Shown: positions 15,216 through 23,312 of the stretch, in pieces
Numbering within the stretch: the first letter of the stretch is position 1
Layout of the letters: every line of letters begins with the position of its first letter
Assembly (NCBI RefSeq): GCF_025215095.1
Contig: NZ_JALHAP010000068.1
Coordinates: 1-64,000 of the forward strand
Length of the DNA stretch: 64,000 nt
Source: Dryocola boscaweniae
GTDB taxonomy: Bacteria; Pseudomonadota; Gammaproteobacteria; Enterobacterales; Enterobacteriaceae
Direction of reading: 5' to 3'
Program-made: the position numbers and the translations under genes
Notes under the pieces: generated by a model
The model's input: the letters and a program-made list of their open reading frames with translations, nothing else
Databases searched by the model: none
What the model was told of the DNA's origin: nothing

Positions 15216-16304
15216 ATGGGGCAACTGGTACTCGATAAAATTCATAAGCGCTATGGCACCTCATCAGAGGTGATTAAGCCGCTGGATTTGGTTGTTAACA
15301 ACGGGGAATTTGTGGTGGTTGTGGGGCCGTCCGGCTGCGGCAAATCCACGCTGTTGCGCATGGTGGCCGGGCTTGAAGAAATCAGCGGCGGCGAAATGCG
15401 CATCGACGGCGTGTGCGTTAATGACGATTCCCCGTCCGAACGCGGCATCGGCATGGTTTTCCAGTCCTATGCGCTCTATCCGCATATGACGGTATATCAA
15501 AATATGGCTTTCGCGCTGGAAATGGCGAAGCTGCCGGAGAAGGACATCGACGAAAAAGTACGTGAAAGCGCGCGTATTTTGCAACTGGAGCAATTGCTGG
15601 ACAGAAGGCCGAAGGATCTTTCCGGCGGTCAGCGGCAGCGCGTAGCGATTGGCCGGGCGATTGTGCGCGAGCCGAGCCTGTTTTTGTTCGACGAACCGCT
15701 GTCGAATCTGGACGCCTCCTTGCGCGTGCAGATGCGCATGGAAATCGCCGCGTTGCACAAGCGTATCAACGCCACCATTCTTTACGTCACCCACGATCAG
15801 GTTGAAGCCATGACGCTTGCGGACAGGATTGTGGTGCTCAACCAGGGGCAAATCGAACAGGTGGGCACCCCGCTTGATCTTTACGATCGCCCGGCGAACG
15901 TCTTTGTGGCGCAGTTTATCGGTTCGCCAAAAATGAATTTGATTCCAGGCGTGCTGGCGCACGGCAGCGAGCAACGCAGCGAGGTGATGCTTGAGAACCG
16001 TCAGCAAATCAGTCTGCCGATAGCCAGCCACGGAGACGGGCAAGCCGTACGGCTGGGTATTCGTCCGGAACATATCCAGCTTACCGAGCTCGCCCACGCG
16101 GATGTCGAGGGCGAAGTGCTGTTTGTGGAACATATGGGCAATGAAACGCTGCTCTATGTCAATAGCGGTTACGGTAGCGAACCGTTAGTGATGCGCCATA
16201 CTGAAAGACTCGAAATTAAACCCGACCAGCGTATCGGCCTGCGTTTACCGCCGGAGAGCTGCTATTTGTTTGATGGCGAGGGGCGGGCTTTTATGCGTCT
16301 TTAA
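15216..16304 (+). CDS. Sugar ABC transporter ATP-binding protein (MalK/MsmK-like)
   Basis: Cytoplasmic ATPase that powers the sugar importer, 362 residues. Walker A GPSGCGKST (about 38-46), Q-loop FQSYALYPHMTV, signature LSGGQRQRVAIGRA, Walker B LFLFDEPLSNLDA and switch histidine VTHDQ are all intact. The C-terminal part (about 235-362) is the OB-fold/TOBE regulatory domain of the MalK/UgpC group. It is followed by REP sequences and the first glucosidase gene. Confidence 0.92.
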   Translation: MGQLVLDKIHKRYGTSSEVIKPLDLVVNNGEFVVVVGPSGCGKSTLLRMVAGLEEISGGEMRIDGVCVNDDSPSERGIGMVFQSYALYPHMTVYQNMAFALEMAKLPEKDIDEKVRESARILQLEQLLDRRPKDLSGGQRQRVAIGRAIVREPSLFLFDEPLSNLDASLRVQMRMEIAALHKRINATILYVTHDQVEAMTLADRIVVLNQGQIEQVGTPLDLYDRPANVFVAQFIGSPKMNLIPGVLAHGSEQRSEVMLENRQQISLPIASHGDGQAVRLGIRPEHIQLTELAHADVEGEVLFVEHMGNETLLYVNSGYGSEPLVMRHTERLEIKPDQRIGLRLPPESCYLFDGEGRAFMRL

Positions 16305-16306
16305 AA

Positions 16307-16380
16307 GGTGGATGGCGCTGCGCTTATCCACCCTGCGAATGCACGCAGACGTAGGTCGGGTAAGCGTAGCGTCACCCGAC
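16307..16380. repeat. Paired REP (BIME-like) sequences
   Basis: Two imperfect palindromes of REP type: 16307-16332 (GGTGGATGGCG...CTTATCCACC) and 16355-16380 (GTCGGGTAAGCGTAGCGTCA...). They resemble enterobacterial REP units (GCCGGAT...ATCCGGC) but with diverged arm bases. They fill the gap between the ATPase and the first glucosidase gene. REP hairpins there can stabilise the upstream mRNA and set different expression for the two halves of the operon. Confidence 0.7.
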
Positions 16381-16396
16381 AAAAAGGAGGGAACAG

Positions 16397-18037
16397 GTGG
16401 AAAAAAAATGGTGGCATAACGCGGTGGTGTACCAGATCTATCCGCGCAGCTTTATGGACAGCAACGGCGACGGCATCGGCGATCTCGCGGGCATCATCAG
16501 CAAACTCGATTACCTTCAACAGCTCGGTATTAATTTAATCTGGCTCTCGCCGGTTTACCGCTCGCCGATGGACGACAACGGTTACGACATCTCCGACTAC
16601 GAAGACATTGCCGCCGAGTTTGGCACGATGGCGGAGATGGAAGAGCTGATCCGCCAGGCGAAACAGCGTGATATCCACATTCTGATGGATCTCGTGGTTA
16701 ACCACACATCCGATGAACATCCCTGGTTTATCGAAGCATTAAAATTCCCGAATAACCCGTATCGCGACTTCTATATCTGGCGCAAACCGGCGGCAGACGG
16801 CGGCCCGCCGAATGATTTTCGTTCCTACTTTGGCGGCAGCGGCTGGGCGTATGACGAGGCCAGCGGCGAGTATTATCTGCATCAGTTCTCTAAAAGACAG
16901 CCGGATCTCAACTGGGAAAACCCCCGCGTACACGAAGAAGTTCACGCCATGATGAACCGCTGGCTGGACAAAGGGATCGGCGGTTTCCGCATGGATGTTA
17001 TCGATTTGATCGGTAAAGAGGTGGATAAGCAGGTAATGGCGAACGGCAAAAATCTGCACATGCTTATTCGCCAGATGAACCGCGCAACGTTCGGCAAAGG
17101 GGATTACGTGACGGTAGGCGAAGCCTGGAGCGCCTCGCCGCAGGATGCGCTGCTCTACAGCGCGAGCGATCGTGAAGAGCTGTCGATGGTTTTCCAGTTC
17201 GACCATATCAAGCAGTTCTGGGATGAACACGCCGGCAAATGGCGCAGCAAGCCGTTTGTGCTGGCAAACTTCAAGGCGGTTATCGAAAAATGGCAAACGG
17301 CGCTGGCCGACCGCGGCTGGAATTCGCTGTTCTGGAGCAACCACGACCTGCCGCGCGCCGTGTCGAAATTTGGCGATGAAGGCGAGTTCCGCGAAGCCTC
17401 CGCCAAAATGCTGGGCACCGCGCTGCATTGCCTGAAGGGCACGCCTTATATCTACCAGGGCGAAGAAATCGGCATGACCAACGTGCGCTACACCACCATT
17501 GATGAGTACCGCGATATCGAAAGCCTGAATCTCTATAGAGAGCGCCTGTCGGGCGGGGTTAGCCACGATGAGATGATGACCGGGATTCACGCTAACGGGC
17601 GGGATAATGCGCGCACGCCGATGCAGTGGGACGATAGCCCGAACGCCGGGTTCACCACCGGTATGCCGTGGATTACGGTCAACCCCAACTACCGTGAAAT
17701 TAACGTCGCCGCAGCGCTGGCCGAGCCGGATTCTATTCTCTGGCATTACCAGAAGCTGGTGGCGCTGCGTAAGCAATATCCGATTCTGGTTTACGGAGAT
17801 TTCAGGCCAATCCTGAAAGAGCATCCGCAGGTATTCGCCTGGCTAAGAACGCTTGGTGAAGAACAATTGCTTGTGGTGAACAACTTTACCCGTGAGCACC
17901 TCACGCTTGATATTCCGCAGGCTATGCAGGCCTGGCACGGCGAGTGTCTTATCAGCAATTACGCGCCGCGCAATCAGTTGGCGGTAAGCCTTGAGCTACA
18001 ACCTTATGAATCCTTTGCTTTATTAATCGGGAGGTAA
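16397..18037 (+). CDS. GH13 alpha-glucosidase, alpha-1,6 (isomaltase/palatinase-like)
   Basis: Cytoplasmic glycoside hydrolase of family 13, oligo-1,6-glucosidase group, 546 residues with no signal peptide. The catalytic residues are Asp200 (GGFRMDVID), Glu242 (TVGEAW) and Asp317 (WSNHDLPR). The residue after the nucleophile is Val201; in characterised enzymes of this group Val there goes with alpha-1,6 specificity. The GTG start at 16397 has AGGAGG six bases upstream. With its paralogue next door and the ABC transporter it forms an intracellular alpha-glucoside hydrolysis module. Isomaltulose is a plausible substrate. Confidence 0.88.
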   Translation: MEKKWWHNAVVYQIYPRSFMDSNGDGIGDLAGIISKLDYLQQLGINLIWLSPVYRSPMDDNGYDISDYEDIAAEFGTMAEMEELIRQAKQRDIHILMDLVVNHTSDEHPWFIEALKFPNNPYRDFYIWRKPAADGGPPNDFRSYFGGSGWAYDEASGEYYLHQFSKRQPDLNWENPRVHEEVHAMMNRWLDKGIGGFRMDVIDLIGKEVDKQVMANGKNLHMLIRQMNRATFGKGDYVTVGEAWSASPQDALLYSASDREELSMVFQFDHIKQFWDEHAGKWRSKPFVLANFKAVIEKWQTALADRGWNSLFWSNHDLPRAVSKFGDEGEFREASAKMLGTALHCLKGTPYIYQGEEIGMTNVRYTTIDEYRDIESLNLYRERLSGGVSHDEMMTGIHANGRDNARTPMQWDDSPNAGFTTGMPWITVNPNYREINVAAALAEPDSILWHYQKLVALRKQYPILVYGDFRPILKEHPQVFAWLRTLGEEQLLVVNNFTREHLTLDIPQAMQAWHGECLISNYAPRNQLAVSLELQPYESFALLIGR

Positions 18038-18039
18038 CG

Positions 18040-19686
18040 ATGGCGAACTGGTGGAAGGAGGCGGTGGCCTACCAGATTTATCCGCGCAGTTTTAAAGACA
18101 GCAACGGTGATGGCATTGGCGATCTGAACGGCATCACCGAAAAACTCGATTACCTGGAAGACCTCGGCATCGATCTGATTTGGATCTGCCCGATGTACAA
18201 ATCGCCTAACGATGATAACGGCTACGATATCAGCGATTATCAGCAGATTATGGCCGAGTTTGGCACCATGGAGGACTTCGACAGGCTGCTGGCAGGCGTT
18301 CATGAACGCGGTATGCGGCTGATTATCGATCTGGTGGTGAATCACACTTCCGACGAGCACCCGTGGTTTCTTGAGTCCCGCTCCTCGCGCGACAACCCAA
18401 AACGCGACTGGTATATCTGGCGCGATGGCAGAAACGGTGCGGAACCTAACAACTGGGAAGGGATATTTAAAGGCTCGGCCTGGGAGTTCGATCCGCTAAC
18501 CGAACAATATTTCCTGCATCTGTTCACCTGTCGCCAGCCCGATCTTAACTGGGAAAATCACGACATGCGCGCAGCGGTTTACGACATGATGCGCTGGTGG
18601 CTGGATAAAGGCATCGACGGCTTCCGTATCGACGCTATCGCCCATATGAAAAAAGAGCCGCGGCTTGCCGATGTGCCTAACCCGGACAAGCTGCGCTATG
18701 CGCCGTCAATGAAAAGCCATCTGAATTACGACGGGCTGCTGGATTACGTGGATGACATGAGCCGCAACGTGCTCAAACATTACGATATCGTCACCGTTGG
18801 CGAGATGAACGGCCTGTTCGCGGATCGCGCCGAGGAGTGGGTAGGCGAGCATCGCAACAGGCTGAGCATGGTTTTCCAGTTTGAACACGTGCGCCTGTGG
18901 GAACCGGAAGAGGGCTTGCGGCCGGAACCTGCCGTGCTGAAGAAAATCTTCACCGCCTGGCAGGAGGCGCTGGAAGGAAAAGGCTGGAACGCGCTGTATG
19001 TCGAAAATCACGATCTGACGCGTATTACCTCGCGCTGGGGCGATACCGAACACCACTGGCGGGAAAGCGCCACCTGTATCGCCGCGCTCTATTTCCTGAT
19101 GCAGGGCACGCCGTTTATCTATCAGGGCCAGGAAATCGGCATGACCAACACCCGTTTTGGCGGGATAGAAGATTTTGATGACGTGTCAGCGAAAAATATG
19201 TGGCGTGAATTAGCAGCCCAGGGCAGAAGCGAAGAGGAGATTATCGCCTTTCTGACCAATACCGGGCGCGATAATTCCCGTACGCCGATGCAGTGGAATA
19301 CCTGGCCCAACGCAGGCTTTAGCGATGGCGAGCCCTGGTTCCAGGTCAATGCCAACTACGAAATGATCAACGTCGCCACCCAGCAGCAGGATCCTAATTC
19401 GGTGCTGAACTTCTACCGTGCGCTGATCCAGTTGCGCAGGCAGGAGCGAACGCTGATTTACGGGCGCTACGCGCTGGAGCTGCCGCAGCACGAACAGATT
19501 TACGCCTATCGTCGCGAGCTTGCTGAAGACACGTTTTTAGTGCTGTGCAATATGTCATCCAAAGCCGCCAACTGGTCGGAAATTGAGTTGTCGCTTAAAG
19601 GGGCGCATTGCGTATTAGGTAATTATCCGCAGGTGGATGAGGATTATCGGCTGCACGCCTGGGAGACCCGGGTTTATAGATTCTAA
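18040..19686 (+). CDS. GH13 alpha-glucosidase, non-1,6 type (trehalulose/maltose-like)
   Basis: Second cytoplasmic GH13 hydrolase, 548 residues, clearly paralogous to the preceding enzyme. Catalytic residues are Asp198 (DGFRIDAIAH), Glu255 (TVGEMNG) and Asp325 (VENHDLTR). The residue after the nucleophile is Ala199, the state found in alpha-1,4-type rather than alpha-1,6-type enzymes, so this protein should cleave a different linkage. The gene starts two bases after its neighbour's stop, with GGGAGG upstream. Erwinia palatinose loci pair PalQ with PalZ (trehalulose hydrolase) similarly. Confidence 0.87.
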   Translation: MANWWKEAVAYQIYPRSFKDSNGDGIGDLNGITEKLDYLEDLGIDLIWICPMYKSPNDDNGYDISDYQQIMAEFGTMEDFDRLLAGVHERGMRLIIDLVVNHTSDEHPWFLESRSSRDNPKRDWYIWRDGRNGAEPNNWEGIFKGSAWEFDPLTEQYFLHLFTCRQPDLNWENHDMRAAVYDMMRWWLDKGIDGFRIDAIAHMKKEPRLADVPNPDKLRYAPSMKSHLNYDGLLDYVDDMSRNVLKHYDIVTVGEMNGLFADRAEEWVGEHRNRLSMVFQFEHVRLWEPEEGLRPEPAVLKKIFTAWQEALEGKGWNALYVENHDLTRITSRWGDTEHHWRESATCIAALYFLMQGTPFIYQGQEIGMTNTRFGGIEDFDDVSAKNMWRELAAQGRSEEEIIAFLTNTGRDNSRTPMQWNTWPNAGFSDGEPWFQVNANYEMINVATQQQDPNSVLNFYRALIQLRRQERTLIYGRYALELPQHEQIYAYRRELAEDTFLVLCNMSSKAANWSEIELSLKGAHCVLGNYPQVDEDYRLHAWETRVYRF

Positions 19687-19693
19687 GGAGCAG

Positions 19694-19720
19694 GGCGGGT
19701 AAGCGTAAGCGCCACCCGCC
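19694..19720. repeat. REP sequence after the glucosidase genes
   Basis: A REP-type palindrome (arms GGCGGG at 19694-19699 and CCCGCC at 19715-19720, central TAAGCGTAAGCGCCA) lies between the convergent glucosidase and yhcH-like genes. It is related to the REP at 16355-16380. It probably protects or ends the converging transcripts. Confidence 0.7.
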
Positions 19721-19726
19721 AAATCC

Positions 19727-20200
19727 CTATTCTTTAATCAAATCCACATCAATCTTCGCCACAATTTTTCTCAGCGCGGCGGGCGCGCCAGGCGTTGCCA
19801 TCGGGCGGTGAAGTTCGCCGGGGAAAAGAATCACCAGCTCGCCTGGCAGCAGTTTAATTAGCGTTTCGCAGCCCATGCCCTTGAAGAAGCCGATGTCGTT
19901 TTGCTCATCGAACTCGCCGTCCGGCTGTTGCTGCTGCTCAAGCGTTGCCGCGCCGATTAACTCTTCGCCTTCAAGTAGGATATGCACGTCGATGTAGCGG
20001 GCGTGTAATTCCGGGCGCTGCTCTTCCAGCGGTTTGGTTTTGCCGTCAAAAACTGAGAAATAGATCAGTTCGCCTTCAATGGGATATTTACCGTTGGCAA
20101 GCTGCTGCGGTTTATTGGCGATAATTGCCTGTAGCGCGTGGCGAATAACCTGCGGATAAACCGGGTTGTGCGCCGCATGGTTTAATTTGTCGATAATCAT
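19727..20200 (-). CDS. YhcH/YjgK/YiaL family protein
   Basis: Cupin-like protein of the YhcH/YjgK/YiaL (DUF386, beta-galactosidase subunit beta-like) family, 157 residues from the ATG at 20200, which has GGAAGAG upstream. Family features include HARYIDVHILLEGEE and LLPGELVILFPGELHRPM, where the His and Glu residues form the putative metal site. Such proteins sit in sugar-acid and sialic-acid operons and may act as sugar mutarotases or anomerases; the exact reaction is uncertain. It starts 10 bases after the idnO-like gene and is in its operon. Confidence 0.85.
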   Translation of the reverse strand: MIIDKLNHAAHNPVYPQVIRHALQAIIANKPQQLANGKYPIEGELIYFSVFDGKTKPLEEQRPELHARYIDVHILLEGEELIGAATLEQQQQPDGEFDEQNDIGFFKGMGCETLIKLLPGELVILFPGELHRPMATPGAPAALRKIVAKIDVDLIKE

Positions 20201-20210
20201 TGGCTCTTCC

Positions 20211-20975
20211 TCAGACCGCAACCAGCATGCCGCCATCTACAAACAGCAGATGACCGTTGACGAAGTTCGACGCTTTGCTGGAGAGAAACACGGCGGCGCC
20301 AATCAGTTCCTGCGGGTCGCCCCAGCGTGCGGCGGGAGTGCGTTTGCATAGCCACTGCGTGAAGGCTTCGTCTTCGACCAGCGTTTTGGTCATGTCGGTT
20401 TTGAAATAGCCCGGCGCGATGCCGTTGACCTGAATATTGTAACGGGCAAGCTCCACGCACATGCCGCGGGTAAGCATTTTTACCGCGCCTTTCGCCGCGG
20501 CGTACGGCGTGATGGTGTCGCGTCCCAGTTCGCTTTGCATGGAGCAAATATTAATGATTTTACCGGCCTCGCGTTTCACCATGCGTCGCGCGACGGACTG
20601 CGAAACTAAAAATACAGCGGTCTGATTAACGGCGATAATATCGTTCCATTCATTAACCGGAAATTCGGTAAACGGATGGCGGCGTTGAATGCCGGCGTTA
20701 TTAATCAGGACATCAATCGGGCCAATTTCCCGTTCGATATTTTCAATTGCTGATTCTACGGCTTCCGGGTCGGTAACATTAAAAGCGGATGTCCATGCGG
20801 TATAGCCGCAATCGCGTAATTTCATTGCCGCATGCTCGGCGCGCTCGGCGGTAATATCGTTGATAATAATTTCCGCGCCCTGTTCGGCAAGACCCTGGGC
20901 TAATAAAAATCCAATGCCCTGCGCGGAGCCGGTAATTAATACGCGCTTATCATCGAGCGTAAATAAGTTATTCAT
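20211..20975 (-). CDS. idnO: 5-keto-D-gluconate 5-reductase, IdnO-like
   Basis: Short-chain dehydrogenase that reduces 5-ketogluconate to gluconate with NADPH. The 254-residue protein has the TGSAQGIG nucleotide motif (15-22), NNAG (92-95), catalytic Ser145, Tyr158 and Lys162, and long blocks identical to E. coli IdnO as I remember it (for example QRRHPFTEFP and CKRTPAARWGDPQELIGAA). It is divergent from the idnR-like gene and upstream of the yhcH-like gene. It probably channels ketogluconate into the gluconate pathway. Confidence 0.92.
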   Translation of the reverse strand: MNNLFTLDDKRVLITGSAQGIGFLLAQGLAEQGAEIIINDITAERAEHAAMKLRDCGYTAWTSAFNVTDPEAVESAIENIEREIGPIDVLINNAGIQRRHPFTEFPVNEWNDIIAVNQTAVFLVSQSVARRMVKREAGKIINICSMQSELGRDTITPYAAAKGAVKMLTRGMCVELARYNIQVNGIAPGYFKTDMTKTLVEDEAFTQWLCKRTPAARWGDPQELIGAAVFLSSKASNFVNGHLLFVDGGMLVAV

Positions 20976-21042
20976 ATTGGGATTCCAGTATTTGTTGCGT
21001 GGTAATCAATGCCTCCTATCAAAGCGGTTCGGGCGGTTCAAA

Positions 21043-21062
21043 ACTGTGAAGCAGATCACTAT
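21043..21062. promoter_or_regulatory. Putative CRP site in the idnO/idnR divergent promoter
   Basis: TGTGA (21045-21049) - six bases - TCACT (21056-21060) matches the CRP consensus TGTGA-N6-TCACA in nine of ten bases. It lies between the divergent idnO-like and idnR-like genes, as expected for a catabolite-controlled sugar-acid operon. A degenerate GntR-like sequence follows at 21068-21087. Confidence 0.65.
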
Positions 21063-21170
21063 GAATCGTGTTACGCCCGTATGATACCTGGAGTGTGAAG
21101 CGCAGCGGCTTTTCTTTTGTCGGCGTTGCGGGGCATAATCCTTTTTCCGCGTGGTTATCAGGAAAGTCAG

Positions 21171-22163
21171 ATGAAGTACCAGCGCATTACCCTGCAGGAT
21201 ATCGCCGCCCTGGCCGGGGTTACGAAAATGACCGTCAGCCGCTATTTGCGCACGCCGGATAAGGTCGCCCCGGAAACCGCCGCCCGCATTGCCGAAGTGA
21301 TGGCGGAAGTCAATTATGTGCCGGACCCGGAAAACCGGGCGCTGGCAAGCAATATGCAGCCGCGTATCGGGGTGATTATTCCCTCCTTTAATAACCAGAT
21401 TTTTGCCGATTTACTGGCGGGCATCGAATCTGTAACAACGCGTGCGGGCTACCAGACGCTGGTGGTTAACTATGATTACGACCGCGAGCGTGAAGAAGAG
21501 CAAATCGCCACTGTGCTGGGCTTTAACGTCGCGGGATTAATCCTGACCGAAACGGTGCATACGCTACGCGCCGAAAAGTATTTAACCGCCGCCGCTATTC
21601 CGGTTGCGGAAGTGATGGATCTGGTGGCGGACAGCGGGCGCATTAACGTCGGCTTTGATAATTTCCGCGCCGGTTTCGATATGACCAATATGCTGATCGC
21701 CAGCGGCAAAAAGCGCATCATCTATTTTGGTTCAATGGCCGACGTGCGGGATATCAAACGTTATGAAGGCTATCGCAAAGCCATGGCGGACGCGGCTCTT
21801 ATGGACGGACGGCTGTTGCCGAACAAGGTTTCGTCTGTCAGCGTGGGCACCGGCATGATGGCGATGGCGCGTCAGATGTACCCGGATATGGACGGCATTC
21901 TTTGCACTAATGATGACCTTGCCGCTGGCGTTTTGCAGGAGTGCCTGACCGAAAATATCCGCGTGCCGGAACAGGTTGGCATTGCCGGATTCCACGGGCT
22001 GGAGATCGGCCAGGTTACGGCGCCCAAGCTTGCAAGCGTGGTCACGCCACGCTTTGAAATGGGGAAGGTAGCCACTGAGATTTTGCTCAAGAAAATCAAT
22101 AAGCAACCCACCATTGAACAGGTCGATTTGCACTATCGTTTGTCGCTTGGCGGTACGCTATAG
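21171..22163 (+). CDS. LacI-family regulator, IdnR-like
   Basis: DNA-binding regulator of the LacI/GalR family, 330 residues. The N-terminal helix-turn-helix (LQDIAALAGVTKMTVSRYLR, about 7-26) is nearly the IdnR/GntR version. The periplasmic-binding-protein-like effector domain (about 60-330) has the IPSFNNQIFADLLAGIESV and GILCTNDDLAAGVLQE blocks. The ATG at 21171 has AGGAAAG upstream. Its recognition helix suggests gnt/idn operators, which occur upstream of the gluconate permease and near the dehydrogenase gene. Effector is probably gluconate or a ketogluconate. Confidence 0.88.
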   Translation: MKYQRITLQDIAALAGVTKMTVSRYLRTPDKVAPETAARIAEVMAEVNYVPDPENRALASNMQPRIGVIIPSFNNQIFADLLAGIESVTTRAGYQTLVVNYDYDREREEEQIATVLGFNVAGLILTETVHTLRAEKYLTAAAIPVAEVMDLVADSGRINVGFDNFRAGFDMTNMLIASGKKRIIYFGSMADVRDIKRYEGYRKAMADAALMDGRLLPNKVSSVSVGTGMMAMARQMYPDMDGILCTNDDLAAGVLQECLTENIRVPEQVGIAGFHGLEIGQVTAPKLASVVTPRFEMGKVATEILLKKINKQPTIEQVDLHYRLSLGGTL

Positions 22164-22186
22164 CCCGCAAAGTGCTGAAGCGATCA

Positions 22187-22201
22187 CGCTAACGGTAACA
22201 G
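22187..22201. promoter_or_regulatory. Putative GntR/IdnR-type operator before the dehydrogenase gene
   Basis: CGCTAACGGTAACAG matches 11 of 15 positions of the operator repeats at 10666-10694 (TGATACCGGTAACAT), keeping the CGGTAACA core. It lies between the regulator gene and the dehydrogenase gene, suggesting control by the IdnR-like protein. Confidence 0.45.
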
Positions 22202-22307
22202 AGTTTTCTAACATAAATTCACGTGACCTGTGTCGCAAAACCCTGCGCTTAAAACGGTTTTGATGTTAAGCAGAAATTTTGACTTAGCTGACTTAACCGG
22301 GGGAACC

Positions 22308-23255
22308 ATGTCACAACCTGCCCAACACGTCTTACTTATTGCTCCTGTGATGGATGCGCTCCAGCAACGGCTTGACGCGCAATACAGCGTTCATCGCCTT
22401 TATCAGCAGCCGGATGCCGCGGCCTGGCTTGCGGAAAACGGCAAGCAGATTGGTGCCGTGGTGACGCGCGGCGATATTGGCGTCACCACCGCCGTGCTGG
22501 AAAATCTGCCGCAGGTTGGAGTTATCGCTATTTTCGGCGTTGGCACCGATGCGGTGGACCTTGAATATGCGCGCCGCCGTGAAATTGCGGTGACGATAAC
22601 CGCCGGCGCGTTAACCGACGACGTTGCCGATTTAGCCTTTGGACTATTGCTCAGCAGCGCCCGTAAGCTCTGCCTGGGCGACCGCTTTGTACGCGAAGGA
22701 CGCTGGTTACAGGAAAGCCTGCCGCTGGCAACGCAGGTTAGCCGCAAACGCATCGGGATTTTCGGCATGGGCAACATTGGCCGCGCCATTGCCCGCCGCG
22801 CAGCCGGGTTTGATATGGAAATCTATTACACTGACCGCAAGGCTGACGCGGCGCTGCCGTACCAGTGGTGCGAAGACGTGCTCAGCCTTGCGGAAAACAG
22901 CGACTTTTTCATTGTTGCCGTTTCAGGCGGAAAGGAAAGCCTGGGAATAGTGAACCGCCAGGTTTTCCAGGCGTTGCCTGGCCATGCGCTGGTGATCAAC
23001 ATCGCCCGCGGCAGCATTATCAACGAGCAGGATTTAATTGCCGCTTTGCAAAATGGCGATATTGCCGGAGCCGGGCTTGATGTTTTCGCCCAGGAGCCGC
23101 AGGTGCCTGCAGAATTTATCGCAATGGATAACGTGGTATTACAACCGCACGTTGCCAGCGCCACGCACGAAACCCGTCAGCGCATGAGTAATATCGTTTT
23201 CGAAAACGTTGAAGCTTATTTCAACCATAAACACCTGCCGCACCGTATTAATTAA
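22308..23255 (+). CDS. D-isomer-specific 2-hydroxyacid dehydrogenase (2-ketogluconate reductase-like)
   Basis: NAD(P)-dependent oxidoreductase of the D-2-hydroxyacid dehydrogenase family, 315 residues from the ATG at 22308 (GGGGGAA upstream). The Rossmann motif GMGNIG is at 153-158 and the catalytic set is Arg234 (NIARGS), Glu263 (AQEP) and His281 (PHVASATHETR). The neighbours (IdnO-like reductase, IdnR-like regulator, MFS carrier) suggest that it reduces 2-ketogluconate, or another 2-keto sugar acid, to the hydroxy acid. GhrB/TkrA-type enzymes do this in E. coli. Confidence 0.82.
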   Translation: MSQPAQHVLLIAPVMDALQQRLDAQYSVHRLYQQPDAAAWLAENGKQIGAVVTRGDIGVTTAVLENLPQVGVIAIFGVGTDAVDLEYARRREIAVTITAGALTDDVADLAFGLLLSSARKLCLGDRFVREGRWLQESLPLATQVSRKRIGIFGMGNIGRAIARRAAGFDMEIYYTDRKADAALPYQWCEDVLSLAENSDFFIVAVSGGKESLGIVNRQVFQALPGHALVINIARGSIINEQDLIAALQNGDIAGAGLDVFAQEPQVPAEFIAMDNVVLQPHVASATHETRQRMSNIVFENVEAYFNHKHLPHRIN

Positions 23256-23312
23256 TTTACCGGCGCCCTTTATTAAAAAGGGCAATGACTTTTATTGTCA
23301 TGGAAAAATACC

